The position numbers and the translations under genes are program-made. This document shows positions 1 to 6,471 of a DNA stretch of 23,134 bases, piece after piece (the stretch's first letter is position 1; each line of letters begins with the position of its first letter). This DNA is from a virus: IMG/VR virus record IMGVR_UViG_3300027784_000052, positions 1 through 23,134 of that record. One strand, 5' to 3'. The notes under the pieces were generated by a model. The model was not told where the DNA came from and searched no databases. It worked only from the letters and a program-made list of their open reading frames with translations.

Positions 1-312
1 ATTCATTACAAAGGAACAAGACAAGGACCAAAGCCAAAAGAAGTTGAGGCAATAGCAAGGAAACATCAGTTCGGACACTTTGATGGAATGACCGACAGTT
101 ATAATTATAGTAATTGGAATGACGAAATACCCCAAGCCAAATATGTCCATGTTTCAGTAGATACAAAAGAACTAAGAGAAGAAATGAAAGAGGAGTTTAT
201 GAAGCGATACGGATTAAAAACTTTCGAGGATAAAGAGGCAAGAGAAAGGTTGGGAATGTGGGCAGACCAAGCACTTTATAGATTTATGCAGGAGAGTCTT
301 GGGTGGGAGTAA
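1..312 (+). CDS. Hypothetical protein, 5' end outside window
   Basis: The reading frame is open from base 1, so the first visible ATG (position 88) is probably internal and the gene begins upstream. The visible part encodes about 103 residues ending in EMKEEFMKRYGLKTFEDKEA and RLGMWADQALYRFMQESLGWE-like helical sequence. It is charged and probably soluble, with no membrane segment. I do not recognise a family. It is the first of a run of small early genes in the same direction. A short in-frame extension after its stop codon carries a 24-bp repeat also found at the end of the gene at 8227. Confidence 0.6.
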   Translation: MHYKGTRQGPKPKEVEAIARKHQFGHFDGMTDSYNYSNWNDEIPQAKYVHVSVDTKELREEMKEEFMKRYGLKTFEDKEARERLGMWADQALYRFMQESLGWE

Positions 313-348
313 GCTGTTGACTTTGTCCTTCTTAAAAGAAAAGGTCGA

Positions 349-372
349 GAAGAGGTTAGAAAAAAGTAAAAG
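349..372 (+). repeat. 24-bp direct repeat, intergenic copy
   Basis: This stretch, beginning GAAGAGGTTAGAAAAAAG, is identical over 24 bases to 8422-8445. There it forms the last codons (EEVRKK, then TAA) of a small membrane-protein gene. Here it is intergenic but still reads REEVRKK-stop, in frame with and downstream of the stop of the preceding gene. It looks like an orphaned gene end. Confidence 0.6.
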
Positions 373-381
373 CATAAAATT

Positions 382-573
382 ATGAGAAAATTTGAAGCAA
401 AAAGATACGCCGACCTGGACTGCGAATACTGCCTCGGGGAGGGGGTTATAGAGCACGACCCCCTCGGCCCGGAGGAGAGAGCGAACACGGAAACGTGCAT
501 TTGTTCGGCAATAAATTACGAAGACAGTCAACACGATATGTACGACGAATGGAGGGACGAAGGAAGATTATAA
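382..573 (+). CDS. Small cysteine-rich (zinc-finger-like) protein
   Basis: The gene encodes 63 residues. C14 and C17 sit in CEYCLGEG, and C39 and C41 sit in TCIC. The CxxCxGxG motif is like one half of a DnaJ-type zinc-binding repeat, so one zinc ion could be bound. The rest is acidic, and no enzyme domain is visible. The ATG follows the A-rich leader AAAATT without a Shine-Dalgarno sequence, as for most genes here. G+C in the middle of the gene (around 420-480) is clearly higher than in its flanks. The function is unknown. Confidence 0.6.
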   Translation: MRKFEAKRYADLDCEYCLGEGVIEHDPLGPEERANTETCICSAINYEDSQHDMYDEWRDEGRL

Positions 574-592
574 ACTTAAACAAAATAAAACT

Positions 593-1147
593 ATGGGAGT
601 AACAATACATTATAGATTATCTCAAAACAAGGGGAACGTAAAAAGAACATTAGACAGAGCCGAAAAAGTAGCAGAGGGAATGAAAGAAACTCACAAGGAA
701 ACCTCTTTCAAGATAAAAAGATATAGCGAAAGAGAACTATACATAGATATTGGCGGGTGCGAAACATTAGCATTTGATTTTCGGACCGATAAGGAATGGG
801 AGGAACGAGCAGAGGGCGGGTGGAATTACGAATATGCAACACTTAAAGATTACAAGTATTTCAAAGAGGAAGAAAATGCACTGTGGACAAGCGGGTTTTG
901 TAAAACTCAATTCGCCGAAGATTTGAAAGAGCATAAAATGGTAGCAGATCTGATAAGAGTCGTCGCCGGTTACTGTGATTTTGCGGAGGTAAATGACGAG
1001 GGAGATTATTACCACTCTGGAGATATGGACGACGCCGAAAAAGCAATAAAAGAGAACGGGGCTTTAATAGATAGCGTTACAGGAAAATTAAAGGAGCTTG
1101 GCTACAAAGAAGAAAACATTATTAAAGGAGAAACTAAGATAAAATAA
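593..1147 (+). CDS. Hypothetical protein (184 aa)
   Basis: This is a soluble protein of mixed alpha/beta character starting MGVTIHYRLSQ. It has a central motif FCKTQFAEDLKEHKMVADLI followed by a conserved-looking GYCDFAEVNDEGDYY segment. I recall proteins with a similar start and a C/TKTQxA motif in bacterial genomes, but I cannot name a function. The ATG has the leader ACAAAATAAAACT. The next gene begins 5 bases after its stop, so the two are probably co-transcribed. Confidence 0.65.
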   Translation: MGVTIHYRLSQNKGNVKRTLDRAEKVAEGMKETHKETSFKIKRYSERELYIDIGGCETLAFDFRTDKEWEERAEGGWNYEYATLKDYKYFKEEENALWTSGFCKTQFAEDLKEHKMVADLIRVVAGYCDFAEVNDEGDYYHSGDMDDAEKAIKENGALIDSVTGKLKELGYKEENIIKGETKIK

Positions 1148-1151
1148 AACT

Positions 1152-1316
1152 ATGACTAAACAAGAAACAAAACAACATATAGAGAAACAGCTTAAAAAGT
1201 GCAACGACGAAATAGACAAGATGATCGTAGCCGGAGAACCTTACACGCGAAGCTATTGGGAAAAAAGGAGGCAACAACTGGTAGAAGAGTTAAAAAAGGT
1301 CGCATTAAAAAAGTAA
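1152..1316 (+). CDS. Small coiled-coil peptide (54 aa)
   Basis: This short ORF starts at ATG 1152 with the same AAAATAAAACTATG leader as the gene at 593. It encodes MTKQETKQHIEKQLKKCNDE followed by helical, highly charged sequence ending KKVALKK. It fills the gap between two other genes. The last 19 coding/stop bases and 3 more (1298-1319) recur at 1589-1610. The function is unknown. Confidence 0.5.
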   Translation: MTKQETKQHIEKQLKKCNDEIDKMIVAGEPYTRSYWEKRRQQLVEELKKVALKK

Positions 1317-1319
1317 TAG
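1298..1319 (+). repeat. 22-bp direct repeat, copy at gene end
   Basis: This 22-base stretch, beginning GGTCGCATTAAAAAAG, contains the stop codon of the 54-aa gene and is repeated exactly at 1589-1610, 291 bases downstream. Confidence 0.7.
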
Positions 1320-1354
1320 CAAGTAGCTAAAAAAATACGGTTGCTTGCGAAAAT

Positions 1355-1585
1355 ATGAGAAAAAAATATTTGAAGCTTACAAGGGAGCAAAAAGAAAGGG
1401 GAGTACAATTTTCTAGTGAGTTTGTAGGAGTAAACAATCCTATAAGACACGAAATAACAATGGAGGAGTATAGAGATAACCCCCAAGAGGCTGAAGAAAA
1501 GGAGAAGAGATTGTTAGATGATAGCTTTTTCAAAGGGTGGGGAGAAGATAGCGAGGGAGGAGTTATACACGAGATTAGAAGATAA
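1355..1585 (+). CDS. Hypothetical protein (76 aa)
   Basis: This is a charged, probably soluble protein of 76 residues (MRKKYLKLTREQKERGVQ... to ...GGVIHEIRR). It has a segment VNNPIRHEITMEEYRDNP but no cysteine pairs or membrane segment. It is not recognised. It lies in the early gene run, and its stop is followed at once by the second copy of the 22-bp repeat. Confidence 0.5.
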   Translation: MRKKYLKLTREQKERGVQFSSEFVGVNNPIRHEITMEEYRDNPQEAEEKEKRLLDDSFFKGWGEDSEGGVIHEIRR

Positions 1586-1588
1586 AAG

Positions 1589-1610
1589 GGTCGCATTAAA
1601 AAAGTAATAG
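1589..1610 (+). repeat. 22-bp direct repeat, intergenic copy
   Basis: Exact copy of 1298-1319. Here it lies between the stop at 1583-1585 and the ATG at 1620, so it is not part of a current gene. It still encodes the tail VALKK-stop in one frame. Confidence 0.7.
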
Positions 1611-1619
1611 TTAAATAAA

Positions 1620-1874
1620 ATGCCAAAAGGAAAAAAACAAGAAGACCAAAGCAGGAGAAAAGCGACGAAGGTATTCACTGGGATAATGCTATACGTATTC
1701 CTCTCGGTAATAGCCATGGCCGCTTTAACAACAACGGTTATAAGTCAAAGAGGAGCAACAGCGAATCTACAAGAAAAGGTCGAATTAAGAGAAAAAGAAA
1801 TAAATCAACTAATAGATTACTGCGACATGGACGTCAAGGTAATCGAAATCAAGAACCATGAAAAAGAAAATTAA
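1620..1874 (+). CDS. Small membrane protein with coiled-coil tail
   Basis: The gene encodes 84 residues: a basic N terminus (KGKKQEDQSRRKATK), one hydrophobic segment at about residues 18-41, then a helical charged tail (NLQEKVELREKEINQLID). The positive N terminus suggests the tail faces outward. The gene overlaps the next gene, also a single-pass coiled-coil protein, by 17 bases. The pair resembles a lysis or envelope module in topology, but no spanin-specific motif is visible. It lies directly upstream of the transglycosylase-like region. Confidence 0.6.
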   Translation: MPKGKKQEDQSRRKATKVFTGIMLYVFLSVIAMAALTTTVISQRGATANLQEKVELREKEINQLIDYCDMDVKVIEIKNHEKEN

Positions 1875-2169
1875 CAGGGTAATTATATTATTGGCGGTAA
1901 CAGGGGTAATGATTTGGGGAGCGTTCTGGTACACGGCCCCGGAGGAAGCAAGACCAGAACCGGAAACAGAAGCCCCGGAATTGACAGAGCAAGAAAAGAG
2001 AATAAGAGAAGTAATGAGCCGGGAAGAGTTCCAAGATAGGATAGAAACAGAGGCGGAAAAGATTTACTGGGAAGAGGAAAGAGAGAGGGAAATAGAAGAA
2101 CACGAAAAACGGCTTGAGAGGATAGAAAAAGAGCTGGAGCAGCTCCGGGAAGATAGCATCTCTTTTTAG
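1858..2169 (+). CDS. Membrane-anchored coiled-coil protein; probable N-terminal part of a transglycosylase
   Basis: The gene encodes 103 residues. A signal-anchor (about residues 8-25, VIILLAVTGVMIWGAFWY) is followed by a Pro/Glu-rich stretch and a long charged helix to the end. It stops at TAG 2167-2169 directly after a TTTTT run. In the -1 frame the reading continues without a stop into the lysozyme-like sequence downstream, whose own first ATG falls only one codon before the likely catalytic Glu. I infer that this ORF supplies the membrane anchor and stalk of a wall-degrading enzyme, through frameshifting or because a base is missing. As a separate gene it would be a small inner-membrane protein of unknown role. 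Confidence 0.6.
   Translation: MKKKINRVIILLAVTGVMIWGAFWYTAPEEARPEPETEAPELTEQEKRIREVMSREEFQDRIETEAEKIYWEEEREREIEEHEKRLERIEKELEQLREDSISF
2161..2169 (+). promoter_or_regulatory. Possible -1 frameshift site (TCTTTTTAG)
   Basis: In the upstream frame the codons are TCT TTT TAG. The Phe tRNA could slip back one base and still pair perfectly with TTT, after which the frame reads TTA GCT ACC CCC and stays open to 2534. A perfect 6-bp hairpin with a 3-base loop (GAGCTG-GAG-CAGCTC, 2131-2145) lies just upstream. Natural programmed slippage, a real inactivating deletion and a homopolymer sequencing error cannot be told apart from sequence alone. Confidence 0.4.
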
Positions 2170-2210
2170 CTACCCCCGCATCCAAGGAAATAGAAAAGGT
2201 AATCATTGAA

Positions 2211-2534
2211 ATGGAAGTAGGGAGCCGGGAGAATTGCCACGATTTGAGGCACGGCTCTGGCGAGATTGGCTGCAGGGGGTACCTTCTACAAACTTGGCAG
2301 GAATACGCAAGAGAAATTATAGGATACGTCCCGGAGAGAACAGAAGCAAACGAAAGATACGTAACGATAAAGAAGATACAGAGATGGCTGGATCAAGGAA
2401 AGGATCCGGAAACCATATTCTTAATATGGAACCAAGGAAGAGAAGGAGCATGCCGGGCAGGAATAAATTCCCACGGAGTAAGATATAATTCTTGTGCATA
2501 CGTCCGGGGAGCAATAAGAATGCTTGAAAAATAA
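2211..2534 (+). CDS. Lytic transglycosylase / lysozyme-like domain
   Basis: The first ATG is 2211 (107 aa), but the frame is open from 2157, and the upstream residues (TPASKEIEKVIIE) look like the start of the fold. The pattern IIEMEVGSREN, GSGEIGCRGYLLQTW, ERYVTIKKIQRWLDQGKDP and IFLIWNQG matches the layout of SLT/lysozyme-like domains. The Glu in MEVGS is the best catalytic candidate. Four cysteines (in ENC, IGC, ACR and SCA) fit an extracytoplasmic, disulfide-bonded enzyme. With an ATG start the domain would lack its first helix and any export signal. A -1 shift at 2163-2167 would give a 225-residue membrane-anchored enzyme. Likely role: peptidoglycan cleavage. Confidence 0.6.
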   Translation: MEVGSRENCHDLRHGSGEIGCRGYLLQTWQEYAREIIGYVPERTEANERYVTIKKIQRWLDQGKDPETIFLIWNQGREGACRAGINSHGVRYNSCAYVRGAIRMLEK

Positions 2535-2537
2535 GAC

Positions 2538-2566
2538 TGGACAAGGAAGACGAAGTATGATAAACT
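2538..2566 (+). promoter_or_regulatory. Probable sigma70-type promoter
   Basis: TGGACA (2538-2543, 5 of 6 to consensus) is followed after 17 bases by TAAACT (2561-2566, 4 of 6). It sits in the short gap before the HTH gene at 2590. Its -35 region (TGGACAAGGAAGACGAA) closely resembles that of the stronger promoter at 6472 (TGGACAAACAAAACGAA), which supports it. Confidence 0.45.
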
Positions 2567-2589
2567 GATATAAAATAAAAAAACAAAAA

Positions 2590-2862
2590 ATGCTGAAACA
2601 AAAAAGAAGAACAAAGAGGATAAATCCTGAGAAGTGGTATTCGTTAATTGAAATTGTGGAGGGTCGACTATTGGCTAACCTCCGTGGCTGGAAGAGCGTG
2701 CGGAGAGTAGTAAATGCCGATAAAAAACACAAGAACCTTCTCGGTACCGTGATCACCGGCACCGGAAGGGGAACGAAATACCGCGTGAAGGGAGAGAACC
2801 TGAAAAGGTTCAAAGAGGAGTGGGAAAGCGGCAAGTACCGGCTCCTCGAAGAAGAATTATAA
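2590..2862 (+). CDS. Helix-turn-helix DNA-binding protein (90 aa)
   Basis: This is a small basic protein. The block KWYSLIEIVEGRLLANLRGW then SVRRVV looks like an excisionase/AlpA-type HTH, and ITGTGRGTKYRVKGENLKRF looks like the wing plus final helix. I recall very similar small HTH proteins in Patescibacteria genomes. It is probably a transcriptional regulator or excisionase-like factor that binds phage DNA. It follows a probable promoter at 2538 and heads the recombination gene cluster. The local G+C content is higher than that of the preceding genes. Confidence 0.6.
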   Translation: MLKQKRRTKRINPEKWYSLIEIVEGRLLANLRGWKSVRRVVNADKKHKNLLGTVITGTGRGTKYRVKGENLKRFKEEWESGKYRLLEEEL

Positions 2863-2885
2863 AACAATAAACAAAACAAAAGAGC

Positions 2886-3314
2886 ATGAAAGACTTAAAC
2901 AAAACACTTCAAAAATACACCAAAGCCAAAGAGGCCTTGGATAAACACCTCCAAGAGAACAAGGAGGTATTCGACAAGCACCAAGAGATTGTAGGAAGCG
3001 TAATGGACGCGGAACAGGAGCTCCGGGAAGTAACATACATAGAACAAAGAAATGCAGAGAATGACAGGATCCGCGTAACATACAGCCCGGCCTACAAGAA
3101 ATACTATGACGGCGATTACATAATTAAAAAGGTCGACAAAAAAACCCGGGAGAACCTCTTCGGGGAAGGTGCCTTGAGATACGACGTAGACAAGAGCAAG
3201 CTCGAGAAAATGGTAGAGCAAGGAAAGGTGCTTCCCAAAATCCTACAAGAGGCCTACCGGGAAGAGGAGTTAAAACCTCGAATAAGAATAAGTGAAAAAG
3301 TTAATAAAGAATAA
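2886..3314 (+). CDS. Coiled-coil hypothetical protein (142 aa)
   Basis: The N-terminal 55 residues form a long charged helix (LNKTLQKYTKAKEALDKHLQ onward). Next comes an aromatic-rich middle, VTYSPAYKKYYDGDYI, and a charged C terminus. The next gene starts 2 bases after its stop. The position immediately before the annealing/exonuclease genes recalls phage proteins that protect or load DNA ends (Gam or Gp157 type), but no motif proves this. The function is unknown. Confidence 0.55.
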   Translation: MKDLNKTLQKYTKAKEALDKHLQENKEVFDKHQEIVGSVMDAEQELREVTYIEQRNAENDRIRVTYSPAYKKYYDGDYIIKKVDKKTRENLFGEGALRYDVDKSKLEKMVEQGKVLPKILQEAYREEELKPRIRISEKVNKE

Positions 3315-3316
3315 TT

Positions 3317-4198
3317 ATGGCCAAAACAAAAGCCGAGCAAAAAAAGTGCATAGAGTGCGGAAAGAAAAAAGACATTAAAGAGTTTAAGGACAAGAAACTA
3401 AAAAGCGGATACGGAAAGAAGTGCCAAAAGTGTAAAGGAGTAAAGAAAAGAAAGCCAAGAAGAAAGAAAGATGGGCTGGTAAAAATGACAAGCCCTGTTC
3501 GCCCGGAAATGGAGTTCTACGTAGCAAGCGATCAAGCAGACGAACAAGCAATTGAAGCCGAAATAATGGGGCAAGTCCTTCCACACTTCATTTACAAGTT
3601 CAAAGACGGTAAAGGAAACGAAGTGAAAGGATTATCGCTTCAAGGGGTAAGAGAAACCACCCGGAGAATAAACAGAATGAAGAGCAGCGGGCAAAGGATA
3701 AGGATAAGCCCGGAACCTCCAATTATCAGCAGAGACGTGGAATACAATGGCAAGAAAGGCATTGAAATTCTCGTTTACGCGGAGGACATTGAAAGCGGAG
3801 GAGGAAGCTGGGGAAACGCCTTCGAGCCATACGTAAAGGTAGGGAAAGGAGGAAGGACATACCCGAGCCAGTTCCCGGAGAGAGTGGCATTAAGCAAGGC
3901 ACAGAGGAACGCCCTGCGCGCGCTCATACCGGAAACAACTGCCGTAGCAATGATAGACCAACTCTCGAAGGACCAAAACAAGGTAAAGGAGATAGAGGCC
4001 CCGGCGCAACAAACCGACGTAATAGAACCCCAAAAGACAAGTGAACAGCAACTCTACGCAAGTAGCTTGAAAAGAATACAGCAGATCAAAGACGACAAGG
4101 AATCGCTGGAAAAGGCGAAAGCAAAGGTCGACGAGCTCCCAATAAACAAAGAGAATAAAGAAAGATTGAAAAATGAAATTCAAAGCCACCTCAAATAA
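3317..4198 (+). CDS. Zinc-ribbon protein, candidate single-strand annealing recombinase
   Basis: The 293-aa product begins with a zinc ribbon (C11, C14, C36, C39) and a basic linker. A globular domain of about residues 60-225 follows, containing VKGLSLQGVRETTRRINRM, VEYNGKKGIEILVYAEDIE and FPERVALSKAQRNALRALIPE. The ALSKAQRNALRALIPE helix is typical of phage proteins found beside exonucleases. The C-terminal tail is a charged helix. The gene overlaps the next one, a RecB-type nuclease, by 26 bases. That arrangement matches the annealing-protein/exonuclease pairs of phage recombination. The assignment rests mostly on context, and an unrelated ssDNA-binding role is possible. Confidence 0.5.
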   Translation: MAKTKAEQKKCIECGKKKDIKEFKDKKLKSGYGKKCQKCKGVKKRKPRRKKDGLVKMTSPVRPEMEFYVASDQADEQAIEAEIMGQVLPHFIYKFKDGKGNEVKGLSLQGVRETTRRINRMKSSGQRIRISPEPPIISRDVEYNGKKGIEILVYAEDIESGGGSWGNAFEPYVKVGKGGRTYPSQFPERVALSKAQRNALRALIPETTAVAMIDQLSKDQNKVKEIEAPAQQTDVIEPQKTSEQQLYASSLKRIQQIKDDKESLEKAKAKVDELPINKENKERLKNEIQSHLK

Positions 4199-4823
4199 GC
4201 TGCCACTTCCTTACATAAGCTATTCGCAATGGTGGTTATTCAAAAGAGATCCAGAAGAGTACTTCCAGCAATACTATATTGCCCGGGTGGACGAACAGAC
4301 AGACCCCATGCTTCTTGGAAAGATATTCCAAGAGGCGTGGTGCGACCCGGAGGGTTATGATTATGCAAAGGAACTATGGGACGCCGGCTTCACACCAGAC
4401 AAAGCAAGAATAATGAAAACCGCCTTGGATCACCCGTACTTGATAAAAGCGGAAGAGATGAAAGAAACGGAAAAGGAGATAAAGGCAACCCCCCGGAAGA
4501 AAAGAGCGAAGGAACTCGGGCTAACTTATACAATAATGGGAGTACTCGACGGCTGGGACGGAAGAGTAATTGAAAACAAGTTTGGAGCCCCATGGAGCCA
4601 GCAAAGAGCAGACGAGGCAGAGCAAGCGACATGGTATGCGCTTCTAACTTACATAGAAGAAGGAACTATACCGGAAATAATTCTGCAAAGCATAAACAGC
4701 CGGCACGGGATACCCTCGTGTTTCAGAACGAAGAGAAACAAAAATGACCTCAAGCAAATGGTCGAAGAAATAAATAACATGGTGAAGCTCCTTCGAGCAG
4801 GGGACTTTACCCAAAGAGCATGA
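4173..4823 (+). CDS. PD-(D/E)XK exonuclease, RecB/Cas4-like
   Basis: This 216-aa protein has the order of motifs expected for RecB-family nucleases. An N-terminal ISYSQWWLFKRDPEEYFQQYY is followed by LGKIFQEA, the metal-binding D126 (GVLDGWDG), E134-N-K136 (VIENKFG) and the motif Q151-xxx-Y155 (QATWYA). It probably degrades or resects DNA ends to give single strands for the neighbouring annealing protein. No iron-sulfur cysteine cluster of the Cas4 type is visible, so it is closer to simple phage exonucleases. It overlaps the previous gene by 26 bases and the next by 4. Confidence 0.75.
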   Translation: MKFKATSNKLPLPYISYSQWWLFKRDPEEYFQQYYIARVDEQTDPMLLGKIFQEAWCDPEGYDYAKELWDAGFTPDKARIMKTALDHPYLIKAEEMKETEKEIKATPRKKRAKELGLTYTIMGVLDGWDGRVIENKFGAPWSQQRADEAEQATWYALLTYIEEGTIPEIILQSINSRHGIPSCFRTKRNKNDLKQMVEEINNMVKLLRAGDFTQRA

Positions 4824-5449
4824 GCGAATACAGAGAACAAAAGATATGGCCACTGGCCAAAATCGTAAGAAGAATAATTAAAGAGAACCCGCTTGCTTCA
4901 AAGGAGGACGATTACTTCCGGGCCCTTTTGATAAAAGAGATACCGGAACTGGAGAATAAAGAAAGGTGCATAAACTGCGAGGCGAGCATGAGGGAACACG
5001 TTTTCAAAATGGACGTGTTAAACGCCCTTCTCCTGAAACTGATGGGAGACGAAGTAAAGAGAAGAACCAACGCCGGGGAGAATTTCACAGAAGCAAACAA
5101 GATAAGGGTAAGCAATATGGAAAACTGGCCCCACTCGGCAAGGTGCAGAACGAACAAGATAAAACTTCTTGGATTGATAGCCAAGGCAGATAAAAAGGCA
5201 CATTGGTCGGTAACGAGAAGAGGATTCGCCGCGCTCCGGGGAGAAGAGATCCCGGCAGAGGTCGTAGCGTGGCGCAATAGGATAGAAGAAAGGAGTGGAA
5301 AGACAACAACCCTCGAGGAGGTATTCAAGAAACATAGGGCCTATTGCTCGAAAAGGAAAAAAGAAAGCCCTCACAGGCGAAACATGGAGGGATATGACAG
5401 GAACGAATGGATCCACTTCGGGGAAATTAAACAAGGAACGCTAATATAA
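4820..5449 (+). CDS. Hypothetical protein with zinc site and winged-helix-like C-terminal half
   Basis: The product is 209 aa. C50 and C53 (CINC) with H105 and C109 (HSARC) could form one zinc site. Downstream, KIKLLGLIAKADKKAHWSVT then RRGFAALRGEEIP has the shape of a winged-helix domain, where the wing typically reads W-x-V/I-T-x-x-G-x-x-x-L. It is likely a DNA-binding protein of the recombination/replication cluster. I recall similar proteins in phages but no proven function. Start ATG overlaps the nuclease stop (ATGA). Confidence 0.55.
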   Translation: MSEYREQKIWPLAKIVRRIIKENPLASKEDDYFRALLIKEIPELENKERCINCEASMREHVFKMDVLNALLLKLMGDEVKRRTNAGENFTEANKIRVSNMENWPHSARCRTNKIKLLGLIAKADKKAHWSVTRRGFAALRGEEIPAEVVAWRNRIEERSGKTTTLEEVFKKHRAYCSKRKKESPHRRNMEGYDRNEWIHFGEIKQGTLI

Positions 5450-5457
5450 ACAAAACA

Positions 5458-5955
5458 ATGAGCCAAAAATATAAAGAGAAGTTAGAAAAAAACCTCGCGC
5501 AACTGGAAACCTTCGACAAGTTCCTCGAAAGAGATAAGACGGCGGATCTTGTAATAAACATTGCAAGGCACATACTGAAAAATCCCGGGGACTTCCAAAG
5601 CACAGGCTGGCTTCTGAAGAACGGAGCAAAGCTCGCTTCTTACTACGCATACCTTGAAGGGAAATCAAACCAGACGAGACAGGAGGCAGAAGTGGCCGAA
5701 TTGACGCTAAATTCAGTGCAAGACGGACTTTTGATAGCATATCGACAAGATGGTGCGAATACGACAGAAGCTCGCTCACAGGCAAAGATAGACACCGAGG
5801 ACAGCGCCATCGACGTAGTAAAGAAAAAACAGCAGGCCGGATACTATAACACTGCCGCCCGGGCCGCGGAAAAGGTCGTATCATTCATTCAGAGCACCCT
5901 TCGCAATAAGGAGAGCGAAAGAACAAGCTCCCCGAGCATTGAGAAGGGACAATAA
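5458..5955 (+). CDS. Helical hypothetical protein (165 aa)
   Basis: It is almost entirely helical, hydrophilic and rich in Ala, Glu and Lys, with no cysteines or membrane segment. It has a segment ILKNPGDFQSTGWLLKNGAK and a C-terminal AARAAEKVVSFIQSTLRNKE. The ATG is preceded by TAAACAAAACA. Its place between the recombination genes and the HNH nuclease suggests a DNA-metabolism accessory protein, but I do not recognise the family. Confidence 0.55.
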   Translation: MSQKYKEKLEKNLAQLETFDKFLERDKTADLVINIARHILKNPGDFQSTGWLLKNGAKLASYYAYLEGKSNQTRQEAEVAELTLNSVQDGLLIAYRQDGANTTEARSQAKIDTEDSAIDVVKKKQQAGYYNTAARAAEKVVSFIQSTLRNKESERTSSPSIEKGQ

Positions 5956-5956
5956 A

Positions 5957-6121
5957 ATGAGAAAAAAATTATCATACATTTTTACAGTACCCGCCTCAAT
6001 TCTATTTTGGATAGCAGAACGAGTAGCGGGAGGAAAACTGGCATGGCGCTGGGAAGAAGTAATTGAAAAGACAGAGTTTACTTGCAAGAGATGCGGACAC
6101 AAAGGTAAACCGAAATTCTAA
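5957..6121 (+). CDS. Small protein with hydrophobic N terminus and CxxC knuckle (54 aa)
   Basis: It starts at ATG 5957, immediately after the previous stop. A hydrophobic stretch (about residues 6-20, SYIFTVPASILFWIA) is followed by GGKLAWRWEE and a single zinc knuckle, FTCKRCGHKGKPKF. It could be a membrane-associated zinc-binding peptide. The last base of its stop is the first base of the next ATG. An upstream in-frame TTG at 5939 is less likely because it lies inside the previous gene. Confidence 0.5.
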   Translation: MRKKLSYIFTVPASILFWIAERVAGGKLAWRWEEVIEKTEFTCKRCGHKGKPKF

Positions 6122-6468
6122 TGAGAAAGATCCCGGAAAAACTAAAAAAAGAGATTGAAGAAAGCGGGCAGAACGACGGCTGTGTATTAGACACCGGAGA
6201 ACACGGCCCATGCGAAGGAGGAATAGAATGGCACCATTGCTTCTTATATGCCGGAAAGCAGATAAACGAGAAATGGGCCATACTCGGCGCTTGCCAAAGA
6301 CACCACAAACTCGCCCACGGAAACAAAGAAGTGAAGAACGCCTTCCGCCGGGAAAGTTTGAAAAGAGCAGCCCCGGAGGATCTTGAGAAGTATCCTCGGG
6401 AAAGTTGGGAACAATTAAAAAAATACTTAAAGGGCGAAGAAGAGCCAGAGGAGGAAATACCCTTTTAG
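6121..6468 (+). CDS. HNH endonuclease-like protein
   Basis: The product is 115 aa. The HNH signature is visible as IEWHHCFLYAGKQINEKWAI followed by LGACQRHHKLAHG. H38/H39 form the beta-alpha-metal start, N49 is the central Asn and H61/H62 are the distal His. C21, C31, C40 and C58 may add a structural zinc. The product could act in replication, recombination or packaging-related cleavage, since free-standing HNH proteins occur in all these roles. The tail is acidic. It ends the recombination operon, and a strong promoter begins 3 bases after its stop. Confidence 0.7.
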   Translation: MRKIPEKLKKEIEESGQNDGCVLDTGEHGPCEGGIEWHHCFLYAGKQINEKWAILGACQRHHKLAHGNKEVKNAFRRESLKRAAPEDLEKYPRESWEQLKKYLKGEEEPEEEIPF

Positions 6469-6471
6469 GAT

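Noticed and set aside
313-339. Promoter with TTGACT at 317-322
   Set aside because: No acceptable -10 box is found 16-18 bases downstream.
1620-2169. Spanin pair
   Set aside because: Two overlapping single-pass coiled-coil proteins fit the topology, but there is no lipobox and no adjacent holin. The second ORF is better explained as the anchor of the transglycosylase.
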